Origin: Symsagittifera roscoffensis
Taxonomy: Eukaryota; Xenacoelomorpha; Acoela; Convolutidae
DNA: 64,000 bases
Direction: 5' to 3'
NCBI RefSeq assembly: GCF_963678635.1
Contig: NC_087065.1
Span: forward strand, 11,799,579 to 11,863,578
Positions 19,024-27,790 of this stretch are shown in pieces. Below the pieces are notes generated by a model. That model worked only from the letters and a program-made list of their open reading frames with translations. It searched no databases and was not told the origin of the DNA. A program made the translations under genes and the position numbers. How positions within the stretch are numbered: position 1 is the first letter of the stretch; the number at the start of each line of letters is the position of its first letter.

Positions 19024-19252
19024 CAACCAAAATCACAATCAGAAAAAAAATTTTGTTCGGGTACTTTTGATACACCCTATCTAGAATCCAAAGTTGATCA
19101 CGAATTTCCGGGTCAAAATGGGCTCTTATGATCCTAATAAGCACGCCTAATATCCTAATACGATTTTAATTAAATGGATATTTTCCGTTTCCCAAATTGC
19201 CACAGAAGGTTTCCTCAAGTTTCTAACAAGGAAGGTTGTTTAGAAGGTTTAA

Positions 19253-21312
19253 GACACTCCGGAGGGTTACTTCGGAGGGTTGTTAAGACACTTAGCCTAC
19301 TTCGGAGGGTACCTTAGTCACCCAAGTTACTTCGGAGGGTCCCCTTAAATTTACTAAGGAGGGTCAATAAGATGCTTAATATGCTCCGGAGGGTTACTTC
19401 GGAGGGTACCTCCAAAATTCTCAAACTTCTGAGCTTCACTTAGAAGGACCTTCAATTAACTTCAGGAAGCGTCAAAACAAGCTAAATTCTCTATGGGGGC
19501 TGTCTTAACTTCTTTCGATGATCTCGTGGAAATTTTCCACTAAGGAGGGTTGCTAAGGGGTTTGGCTGACTCCGGAGGGTTGTCTCGGAGGGTTCCCCAA
19601 AAATCAAGAAAAAAGGTTATGTTACCGCGATAAAGTCTCCAAAAGTGGTCCACCTGACTTAAAACTAGGTTGGCTGACACGGTCAACCTTCCCAGTTAGA
19701 TAAAAAGGTGTTTTGATAAAATTTTCTGCCGCTCGGAGGGTTACCTACGATTTGGACCCTCCGAACCAACAAATTCAAAAAAAATTTACTTTTCCGCAAT
19801 TATCAACCCAAAAACAGTTGCGGTCCGAAAAAGTGGTCAAAAACGTCGACTTATGGTACCAAAATTATCCCAATCGGTTGGCTAGTCTTTGAGAAATTGC
19901 CAAAAACGTGTTTGTCCAAATGGCCTTTTTTCACCACCTATATAGGTTCTGAGAAACTCTTTCCGCAATTCCTATCGAAAGTGCCTAAAAATATTTGAAA
20001 CGAGCGTAGTAGCCCTGTACGGCACTGGAATAGTGCAAAAAACCGGATCAAAATTGGTTTGGAGACAAAAATTTGGCCAATAATTATCAAATTTGGACCC
20101 TCCGATTCCTTCCTTTTCCAATCCTTAAGTCGTTAGCTCTATCCACGGAGCTAATCGAAGGGTCACTCGCAAATTTTACTGGCAGCCGAGCACGTTATGC
20201 TAGCACGCTCTTAATACAAAAAATTTTATTGCTCTAACTCTAAAAACTCAAAAACTCGATCCCCAAAACAGATTGACAAAATTCAGAAAACTATCAAAAT
20301 CTTGATCGAAAAATTTTCGTTTTTTCCAACTTCTACTGAGTCTTTTCTCACGCGGTTTCTTTAGTTAGGGGGATCGAACTAGGTAGCTACTCCCTATATA
20401 AAAGCTTTTTGCTGTTCGGAAAAGCTCGGATATCCAAAAACTTGGGGGTCTATAGTTTGTCAAAAATCAGTAATTTTCGACAAAATTTTGGTGTTTCTTG
20501 GGTCTAAATAGGAGATAAGTAATATATAGTAAGGACAATAATCTATTATTAGTCGTTAATTAATAGTACTATACCCTCCTTTTCACCAAAATACCCGAAT
20601 TAAGACCCTTAACTCGGAAATTTGTAATCGATGGAGGGTTCAATCGGACCGCGCCAATCGTGCCCCCCACCACTTAAGTTTTAATGAAATAGTACCCGAA
20701 CGATACTAAAATTGCTTCAACGATACCCAACAGTCGTTGTGAATGTTGTCCCTATGTCCCTGTTGAGTGTGGAACACGTCGGTCAGCTTGCCACTCTACC
20801 CTCCGGTCACCGGCAAAATCACCATTAACGTGCTTAAACACTCAAATTACACTCGAGGGAGGGTATCCAACCCTTCACCAAAACACACAATCTTTCTATC
20901 AGAAACGATATAAATCAATCTGAAACAACAACAAATAGGAAGGTCAGATCACATCTCGTCCGGAAAAAACATATAAACTGTCACTTTACGTTTTTTACTG
21001 TTTTTGGTCTTTTTTGGATTTTTTACTGTTTTTTGTACTTTTTTGTTTTCAAATAAATTTGTTTTTGGCTTTTTGTTGGTTATACACTATTTTTGTTTGG
21101 TTTTACGCTTTCTCTTTAATTGTTTTTGGTCCCGGGACCTTGGGACAAGCGGGCTCATGACTTCCCACCTAACCCTCCGGCCCCCGGAATTTTTGGTGTT
21201 AACTACGTTAAAAAGCTAAATAGTACCAGACGGAGGGTACGCACCTTCCCCCTAGTACAATAACGGTCATTAAGGCCTCTAACTCGGGCATACGCCCGGA
21301 GCGGAGGGTTCG
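19253..21312. repeat. Cluster of short GGAGGGT motifs in the E1 leader
   Basis: At least eight close TCGGAGGGT or CCGGAGGGT copies occur between 19253 and 19590 (often as ACTTCGGAGGGT), with more scattered copies to 21312, some inverted (TGGACCCTCCGA near 19755 and 20098). Spacing is irregular, so this is not a simple tandem array. It could be protein-binding sites, as in the leader of Drosophila gypsy, or an RNA element; the sequence does not decide. Confidence 0.7.
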
Positions 21313-21363
21313 TCGCTGAAACGCTTGCTGATCATGATGGTCTTATGCCTTTGAAAGGCCCAT

Positions 21364-21375
21364 CCAGGAGCGCCA
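21364..21375 (-). other. E1 primer-binding site
   Basis: Plus strand CCAGGAGCGCCA; the element sense strand reads TGGCGCTCCTGG, complementary to a tRNA 3' end with its CCA tail. The same 12-13 nt occur next to the inserted LTR (11841-11853) and the E2 5' LTR (53255-53267). A gap of 12 nt separates it from the LTR, longer than the usual 0-3. The tRNA was not identified. Confidence 0.85.
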
Positions 21376-21387
21376 TAAAAACGTCTA

Positions 21388-22053
21388 TGTAACATTCGCC
21401 CAAATACTACACAGCGACGGAGCGTAGAAAAAGTACCGATTAACGACTGGCAGGCGTCAGTTACCCTAATCCTACTCATTTTTCACCGTCTCGACCTTGC
21501 CAGTTGATTTTCTGGTCTGTTTAGGGCCAAGTAAAAAGTTACTATTTTTAGGCCATCAGTCAAACGACTTTTGATCAGCTTTCGTTTACATGCGAACACA
21601 ACCACATAGCTGAGTCTCGGATCCTCAGACTACGTGATTGTCATTAAAAACACGGCTCGAACAACCTATTTTAACATGTTTTTGTGTGAAAGTTCTATAT
21701 TAAATCCTTTGGTGATGGATTGACCCTTTCCTCTTTCTAGCTACTCATATTCTAAAATATCAAATAATACCGGTGTTAATTTAAAGTTTCACGACATCCA
21801 AGTAGCTATACACTCAGTTTTATACAGTCCCTTCACATAAAACAGTCTCTGGGGGACCAAGCCTCCGCTTCCGTAACCTTCCTGCGATAACGTTCTTATC
21901 TCTTCCAATTTGTGTCCCGGGAGGGTTCCGTGGTATATTCCTTCCCCACTGAAGCTTCCTTCTCCGCTAAAATCCGCTGATAAGGGTCTTATCGTGCGTT
22001 GTTGCCACGATAAGAGGCTTCGTATTTTTCGTCTCTTGTGCGACCGTTTTTCA
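21388..22053 (-). repeat. E1 5' LTR
   Basis: A 666-bp LTR that on the plus strand starts TGTAACATTCG and ends TTTTTCA (TG..CA). It is defined by matching the second copy at 11866-12531, base for base in length. It contains a 9-bp inverted repeat near its 5' (U3) end, CTTATCGTG (21988-21996) / CACGATAAG (22006-22014). It drives transcription of E1 toward lower coordinates. Flanking DNA on the right (CAATATTTGG) is host sequence. Confidence 0.92.
21818..21824 (-). promoter_or_regulatory. Putative TATA box of the E1 LTR
   Basis: TATAAAA on the minus strand, about 230 nt into the LTR from its U3 end, within CTGTATAAAACTGAG. The position and orientation suit the promoter at the U3/R boundary. The same heptamer is kept in the inserted LTR near 12296-12302. 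Confidence 0.55.
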
Positions 22054-22665
22054 CAATATTTGGCGTTGTTCTGACTTTTCGTCGTTTTTCGTCAAAATGG
22101 CCGTCTTTGTGTATTTCTCAGAAATATTCACTTTTCAATCGAAATTTTGAAAATAAAAATTCCAGAATATTCCTACCATCCTTCGCAATACTTTTTCGTT
22201 AATAAGGCCTTTATTCGTTTTTTCTCGTGTCACCGGAAGGTTGCGCTGTGCCATCTGGCAGAATGGCACATATACTTTCCGAATTCCCAACAAAATTTCC
22301 CAGATAATTTTTAAATTCACAAATATGAATCGAATTGTTTGAAGAAATTTTTGCTAAAAAGTAAAATTCAAACGTTTTCGCAACTATGTGCATCGTCAGG
22401 ATTTTTACAATAAACTACTCTAAATGACGATAAAACATCAATTTACAAATGTTATTTACAATAAATCACATACAATTTGGTTCTAAACCATCATGATAAA
22501 AAATTAGCCAATCACAGTTGACCTCTAAATTACTATTAAGATTAAAATACTTTTAACCTCTAAAATTAATTAAACATTTTGAAATTAATTTGTCTGGAAG
22601 TTTCTGAGTCATAATTTCGATTTAGACATGTACGTTTTGAATAAAAAACCAAAAATATTTTGGGA
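22054..22665. other. AT-rich spacer between E1 and the Penelope fragment
   Basis: No gene or convincing repeat. A small hairpin, GTGCCATctggcAGAATGGCAC-like, lies near 22248-22270; a related TGCCATCTGGCAG string recurs near 28263. Confidence 0.4.
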
Positions 22666-23385
22666 CTAAATTTTCAGTGTTAACTCCCTGCTCCTAAACT
22701 CATCGCGCGTGTTCAAGCCCGGTTTCTCTTTCCTGATATGTATTGCCTCTAGTGTTAGCAATTTTGTTTGGTTGTTTGACCTATCTATAATTTCCCAACT
22801 AAGATCTGCGCTATTTCCCTCAAGTTGGCATTGCTGAAGGTGGAGGCCTACCGGTGAGTCTGCTTTCTTATGTTCCTCAATTCTAGTGGTCAAATGTCGA
22901 ACAGTTTGTCCGACATAGGTGGAAGTGCATCCACTACATGACAGTTTATAAACCACTCTTGACTTGAGGTCATTAGAAAATGCTGACTTCAGTGATGGTA
23001 AACATGATTGTAGTTTTCTTGTGGTGAAAACCACTTGAACGTTCGTTAATTTTCGTAACCTGTTAGCAAAATATTGGCTCTGGTTACCTCTATATTGCAC
23101 CATCAGCATTGGGGGCTTCTCATCCTTTGGTGATTGAACTGACAAACCCCTGTCACTATCCAGGGGCTTGCCTTTACCCTCGATGATCTTGCACAAGGCG
23201 TCTGAAGCCACCTTTGCGGAACAATTTTCAGGGTACTGATTTGTCAGCCATTGCGCCCTATTAGTTTCCATAGCCTTATCAAATTGCTCCCAGCTAGATG
23301 TACTCCTAAAAACACTGTGTACAGTGCCTTGGATAACACTACGCTTATACTGAGTTGGGGCGCAGCTTCTATAGTTCAGTATAGT
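22666..23385 (-). pseudogene. Penelope-like element fragment: RT C-terminus and GIY-YIG endonuclease
   Basis: The minus-strand frame is open from 23385 to 22666 (first Met 23271). The upstream half has the Penelope RT thumb-like pattern APTQYKRSVIQG...LTNQYPEN. The C-terminal half is a GIY-YIG endonuclease: VVYKLSCSGCTSTYVGQT with the Cys-x2-Cys pair typical of Penelope elements, RHLTTRIEEHKK, then LTLEAIHIRKEKPGLN with the catalytic Glu. Penelope-like elements use this nuclease for target priming. The RT catalytic core is missing, so the copy is 5'-truncated; the endonuclease part itself looks intact. Confidence 0.85.
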
Positions 23386-23388
23386 TCA

Positions 23389-23784
23389 GTTTGAGAAGGA
23401 CTACGAACAAATGAACAAGTGCACATGGAGAATTGCTTGCGATTGCACAATGAATGACTGTAGAAGCAAAACTTCACTATAGAACGAAAAACTGAAAGGG
23501 GGAAACCCCTTGTGCTACGAGCACAAAAGCCCTACTACTACTACTACTACATAGTCCCTGTATCTGTTGGTTTTTGATACCAACTGCACACGAATTGTTT
23601 GATAATAATTAGCGGAAGTTTTATTTTTCTTTTTTCTGGATGTTTCCACCAGCGAAGTAGTGTCTTTTGCCGTTTTAAGAGGGATTTTACGTTATACTGA
23701 ATTTATATTGTGTACATATATATTAATAAAATTAGTTTATTTCCCACCAATCATTTTAAGTTATTGCTGGTTTAATCTCAATAT
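23389..23784. other. Non-coding stretch with a short ACT repeat
   Basis: No gene seen. A short (CTA)n run lies at about 23533-23550 and a repeated ATAGTTCAGT near 23371-23390. The p24 gene ends at 23785, so its 3' UTR lies here, on the minus strand. Confidence 0.4.
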
Positions 23785-24039
23785 TTACAATCCGATCCGC
23801 ATGCCAGTATCCCTGTACACTTTCTTAGCAGGTCCTCGAGTGTCGCTGAACCATCTTCGAATAAGGTACACTTCGGATACATATACCACTACCATGCACA
23901 CACATACTAAAGTGGACAGTGAGTTGATCCATCTTTGCTGGTCTGACTGGAAGAAAGCGTCTTTTATTACTAAGGATCTGGCCCTCATGATTGCCACTCG
24001 AGACCGACCGATCTTCATCTGGAGTGACCTGACGTGAAC
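23785..24039 (-). CDS. p24/TMED-family protein, exon 5 (coiled coil, membrane anchor, tail)
   Basis: Last exon, 85 codons including the stop, after the acceptor TTCCAG|GTT. It encodes a basic helix (KIGRSRVAIMRARSLV), DAFFQSDQQRWINS, a transmembrane segment (LSTLVCVCMVVVYVSEVYLI) and a short cytosolic tail beginning RRWFSDTRGPAKK. This matches the end of p24 proteins such as TMED5/TMED1, where an NxxRVxxWS-like block leads into a membrane helix with Q-V-Y-x-L and a basic/aromatic tail. p24 proteins are type I cargo receptors cycling between ER and Golgi in COPI/COPII vesicles. The phase (0) agrees with exon 4. Confidence 0.8.
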   Translation of the reverse strand, partial: VHVRSLQMKIGRSRVAIMRARSLVIKDAFFQSDQQRWINSLSTLVCVCMVVVYVSEVYLIRRWFSDTRGPAKKVYRDTGMRIGL

Positions 24040-24347
24040 CTGGAATAATTGAATCCGAATAATAAAGCCAGACCTATGATGAAGCCTTTTCAACCATTCT
24101 GTATAGCCAGACCAAAATAGTCTGAGTACGTTTCAAGGCAGTTTTTTTTATCGCGGCAAGCTGAAAGCGGTACAAAGTTTGTCTTGGAATATTAACCAGA
24201 TCGTAATTTTTCATTCAACCGCGTCTGGAGTGAAACTGAAGAAATTATATGATAATGACTTTGCTTTGAATTATCTTCAGATCCAGACAAATCGACCTTT
24301 AAAATTACGATTACTTGATTTTGCTCCAAATAAAAAGTAAAGCAGAC

Positions 24348-24607
24348 CTTGATTGCGTCTAGGTTGACGAGGTAGTTTTTCTCTTCCTCTTCCCTCTTTT
24401 TCTTCTCAGCCTCCTCTCCTGCTCTGAAGGGATCATCTTGTTCAGTGTCTACACTTGAACTCCCCTCATTTCGTTCTAAATTTTCAGCCTCTGCGATGCC
24501 CGTGGGGGTAACTACAGTGTCTGGTTGTTGGTATATGGAAATGTCAAGAGAGGCCACTTTTGGCGAGGATGCACCCCATCGGTTGCTCAAACAGATGTCG
24601 AAACTAC
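24348..24607 (-). CDS. p24/TMED-family protein, exon 4 (end of GOLD domain, acidic stretch)
   Basis: The acceptor is GTCCAG|GT (24609-24608). The first codon is completed by one base from exon 3, giving Gly. SFDICLSNRWGASSPKVASL corresponds to the p24 GOLD block with a conserved Cys followed by N and S-x-K (in TMED5, YMFCFDNTFS...K). An unusually long acidic/basic stretch follows (QQPDTVV... to EEAEKKKREEEEKN), then NLDAIK. The donor is AAG|GTCTGC, a weak match beyond GT. The charged stretch is longer than in typical p24 proteins. Confidence 0.78.
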
Positions 24608-24870
24608 CTGGACACAAATGAGTTCATCTTTATCCCAATTTTTTGTTGATTCAATTGACCAACTTCATTATATTTTGTGCCCTGATTGCAAAAAAAGCAC
24701 TCCTTGCAATTGGAAAACTCAATTGCAAAACTAATAGGGAAACTTATTGTTTTCGTGGAAAAAAATCATATCATTAAAAAACTTTTTGAAATGTATTAGT
24801 TGAATAGTTTGTAAAGGTGGAGTGGCTGAAATACTTCTTGTTTGGAGTCGTTAACTAACGCTGTTCTCAC

Positions 24871-24991
24871 CATCATGGGGTGTTTTGACTTGTCTGCTGG
24901 TCTGCTTGGAGGGTGCCATAGGATCCAGGTGTTTCTTGGTCTGCTGGTCTCGGATGAACAGCCACAGCTTACCATCCCCGCCTCTCAAAAC
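24871..24991 (-). CDS. p24/TMED-family protein, exon 3 (GOLD domain centre)
   Basis: 121 nt between acceptor ATTCCAG|GTT and donor GATG|GTGAGA. It encodes VLRGGDGKLWLFIRDQQ and onward to PHDG, the middle of the GOLD domain (compare QVLxGxGLDIDFxL in TMED5). It is too short for a standard ORF scan; it is recognised from homology and from splice phases that fit exons 2 and 4 exactly (phase 0 in, phase 1 out). Confidence 0.8.
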
Positions 24992-25084
24992 CTGGAATCG
25001 ATTTCATCTTTTTTGTATATCAACTGATTTTGTCAAAACAGTGACGGAGAAACTTCCTGTGAAACTTTTTTCCATTATATTTTT

Positions 25085-25396
25085 TCTCAGTTATCTCTTC
25101 TCTCTCGTGCGGCGGAGACCCCCGAGGCGTCCCTGGAAGTTGCTGAGGACCGCAAATTTTCGAAACACGAGAAAAACTGTGAGGAACAAGGAATCAGTTT
25201 TTTCCCGTTAGCAGTCGAAACGCTCGGGGGTTGGTCCGCTTTAGCTATCAAAACCCTCAAGTCAGTTGCTATCCTCGCTGATGCCAGACGTTCTGGTTTA
25301 CGTGACGCTCGTGTTGCCCCAGTTCGCCTTCTACAGAGCCTCTCAGTGTGCCTCATGAGAGGAAACGCCACTATGATTGTCAGTCGGGCCATCTAG
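25085..25396 (+). pseudogene. Retroelement protein C-terminal remnant in p24 intron 2
   Basis: The plus-strand frame ends at TAG 25394-25396. It reads ISFFPLAVETLGGWSALAI near its middle and LLQSLSVCLMRGNATMIVSR at the end. The block F-x-P-L-A-V-E-T-x-G-G-W-S followed by L-x-x-L-S-V-x-L-x-R-G-N-A recurs, from memory, at the C-termini of reverse-transcriptase proteins from invertebrate retroelements. It lies antisense to the p24 gene in an intron. The family was not determined. Confidence 0.55.
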
Positions 25397-25650
25397 TCTT
25401 GTGCTGTTTATTACGTTTTTGCCTTCCCAATTCTGGTGCTCCTTTGTTCCTTTGCTGTTAGTGCATTCCCCCTCTCTTTTCAATCCTCAATGGTTCATCC
25501 CACATTTGTTGTTTGTTTTGTATTCGGTGTTTGTTGTGTATTCGGTAATTATATTTTTTCAAAAATTTGGCTCTGAACGGTTGTTTTTAAAAGTTTGTAA
25601 TTGAAATATAATTTTAGGTGTTCAAAAAAGATTGTTTTGATCAGTCTGAC

Positions 25651-25853
25651 CTGCATTGACACAGTGAGTGTGTCGTGTTTCTTGAGATTGACAGTGAAAC
25701 ATGTCTCCTCTCTCGGCTGCAACAGGGGCATGAAGTGTCTGGATCTGAATACAGTCTCCACTCTAGTCCTCTCATCTCCCTCTCCATACTCGTAGTCGTA
25801 GTAGTCGTCCTTGAACTTGAAGTTTAACTCATTCCGACGGGGTACTCTAGGGG
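25651..25853 (-). CDS. p24/TMED-family protein, exon 2 (start of GOLD domain)
   Basis: Encodes a Tyr/Asp-rich linker (DDYYDYEYGEGDERT) and then FMPLLQPREETCFTVNLKKH, the hallmark start of a p24 GOLD domain (TMED5 has FxxxLPAGQKECFYQ). The conserved Cys pairs with the one in exon 4. The donor CAG|GTCAGA keeps phase 0 into exon 3. The 5' boundary at AATAG|CC is inferred. Confidence 0.75.
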
Positions 25854-26775
25854 CTATTTCCACACGGAAAACAGAAAACAGACATCTGAGTGTTCAAAGA
25901 GGTTAAATTGTGGTTTTATTTGAAAAATAACTTTCGTTCAGTGAAAATAAAAATAATTAAACAGTTGATAAAACGTATTGTAGAAATAGTGCCTAGTAGA
26001 AAGAAGGATGTTTGGTTATCGTGCAAGTAGCGCTGATTTTCCCCACCACGTGAGATTTTAAATTAAAATCATTCAGAAGAAAATCATGCAAAAAAAATGA
26101 AAAGTTTTAGTTTGACCTTTTTTGTTTTATTGCTTTTTTTTAGTTAGTGATAAGTGTTGTTTTTAGATGGTTATTTTTTATTTAGTGATAATGGGTTGAA
26201 TTGTTGATAATAGTCTGGAAGGGTAAACAGATAGAAATCGCAGAAATTAGATATAAATTCATTTGTAAAATTTAGTTTAAAACTATTTCTACATTTGGTT
26301 CTTATCACTTTTTGTCGAAAGCAGGCCCGAAAAAAAACGTGTTCAAAGTTTCCGACTCTGTTTTATTTATTCAGTAAATTTAAATGCGTATTCTACGCTC
26401 ATTCACAATCAATAACAAATTTTGCTATTACGACGCCTTTATTGTTGGTCCAAACACCCCTCTATAGAGAAGAAACTATGGCGTATTGTATTTTTTCCCG
26501 CCTTCATTTTGAAAGTCTCAAAGAAAGCTCGTAAGGTTAGAAGTGTCTATCATATGAAAAAGTTTTTGGTTATATTTGGATTCGCTAAAAATTCTTGAAA
26601 GAACGCGTCAGTGTCGCGAAAAACTGGACATTTTGTTTTTGTTATAAAGAGTTTTCATGATTTTTTGCCAATCCAAATGCAGCCAAAAGGGCTTTAATAA
26701 GATATCACTCTTATACTCTTACGAGTTTTCTTTGAGGTAGTCAAAATAGGGACGAAAACAGACACACTCTGCACC

Positions 26776-27126
26776 CAGGGTGACCACTTAGTCTGTTTAA
26801 ACAGACTGATCTGTTTCAGTCTGTTTTCGGTCTGTTTTTTAGCGAAGTCTGTTTTTCTGCGTATATCGTCTTTGGTCCAATCGTTTTGGCAGCTGTGCAG
26901 AAAAAGAAAGCCCGCTTGTAGGAATGTATTGACTCTGTTTCTGCCCGTGTAATTAATAATTTGTGTAATTAATTTTAATTTTGAAGTTCAATTTAAAGTT
27001 GATTGCAGTCATTGTTTTTCATAACTTGCAGATTGATGATTTTGGTCTGTTTTTAGTCTGTTTTTGGTCTGTTTTTTTTCCATTCGATTCGGTCTGTTTT
27101 TTGTCCGAATTAAAGTGGTCACCTTG
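26776..27126. mobile_element. hAT-type MITE in p24 intron 1
   Basis: 351 bp with terminal inverted repeats CAGGGTGACCACTT / AAGTGGTCACCTTG. It is flanked by an 8-bp duplication, TCTGCACC (26768-26775) and TCTGCAAC (27127-27134), 7 of 8 matching. CAGGG-type ends and 8-bp duplications are typical of hAT elements. The interior is non-coding and full of GGTCTGTTTTT repeats near both ends, which may serve as subterminal transposase sites. Confidence 0.85.
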
Positions 27127-27570
27127 TCTGCAACGTAATTTCTTCGACCTAGGGGGTGTTCGGAACAACAAGATACGCGTCATGGAAACATTCAAAATTC
27201 AGTTCAGGTTTTAAATCATAAGGTTTAATTTTTATTGAGTGTTAAAGAGCGTATAGTGCTGATTTAAATTATTGAACAGATGAGTCTGTTAAATATTTGA
27301 AATCAAAATCAGAAATTTTAAACACGTCTTTTTAAAATTTGGGTTGCCTTTCGTCAAAAAGTGATGGGAGCAAAGTTTGTTATTTGAACCCAGTTTGAGA
27401 AATTGGCCTTTAAAAATTCCACTTTGGTTTTTTCGTTCGTCCAAATGAAATCAGCGCTGTAGTGAAAATACTCGTTTAGATTCTGTTTTTTAAAACTAAA
27501 ATATATATTCCCAATTTTGTCTCAATTAAATTTTTTGATTCAGAATTTTCGGATGTCGAATAATCTGGAC

Positions 27571-27790
27571 CATTGTTAGGAACTTTTTCGGTAGCTTCAA
27601 TTGGCGTTGTGTTTTGTAGAAGAAAAGCGGTAAGTAATAAGTAAGTTATGATTGACCGATTGCGAATGACAGATGAAAATTTCTGGAAACTTCCTTCGTG
27701 TTTGGGCGAAATATAGAGTCTCGCTTGTTTTCTACAACCGCTAGTGCAATCAGCTCGCGATGTTTTCGGATTTCTCTGATCAATCATCAT
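27571..27790 (-). CDS. p24/TMED-family protein, exon 1 (signal segment), boundary uncertain
   Basis: The ORF begins MMIDQRNPK and has a hydrophobic segment SIITYLLLTAFLLQ at about residues 46-59, which suits the signal peptide a p24 protein needs, but with an N-region of about 45 residues that is unusually long. The donor AATG|GTCCAG at 27570 is weak but gives the phase required by exon 2. With this model the protein is about 352 residues, against about 200-230 for most p24 proteins. Another upstream exon or start is possible. Confidence 0.45.

Larger units (their letters stand above)
18249..21363. other. E1 5' leader between PBS and gag
   Basis: A 3.1-kb stretch with no credible ORF. It holds two hairpin-bearing repeats (18727-19023), a spread of GGAGGGT / ACCCTCC motifs (19253-21312) and AT-rich DNA. 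It would be the 5' untranslated part of the element RNA, where packaging and dimerisation signals lie in LTR elements. A leader this long would normally hinder scanning to the gag AUG. Confidence 0.7.
1..22053 (-). mobile_element. Giant Ty3/gypsy-type LTR retrotransposon E1, 3' end beyond the left edge
   Basis: The order on the minus strand is 5' LTR (22053-21388), PBS (21375-21364), leader, gag, protease/RT, RNase H, integrase, macro domain, gap, ORF2. The 3' LTR is not in the window because ORF2 is still open at base 1. The length exceeds 22 kb, against the usual 5-10 kb for Ty3/gypsy elements; the excess is ORF2 (over 7.5 kb), a 3 kb leader and the spacer before integrase. The copy is defective: a TAG in RT, frameshifts in gag-pol, RNase H, spacer, linker, macro domain and ORF2, and an LTR+PBS block inserted at 11841-12531. 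The layout matches E2 throughout, but the LTR sequences of the two are unrelated. Confidence 0.9.

Noticed and set aside
23533-23550. (CTA)n run as a CRISPR-like or regulatory array
   Set aside because: Simple microsatellite of a few units with no spacers.
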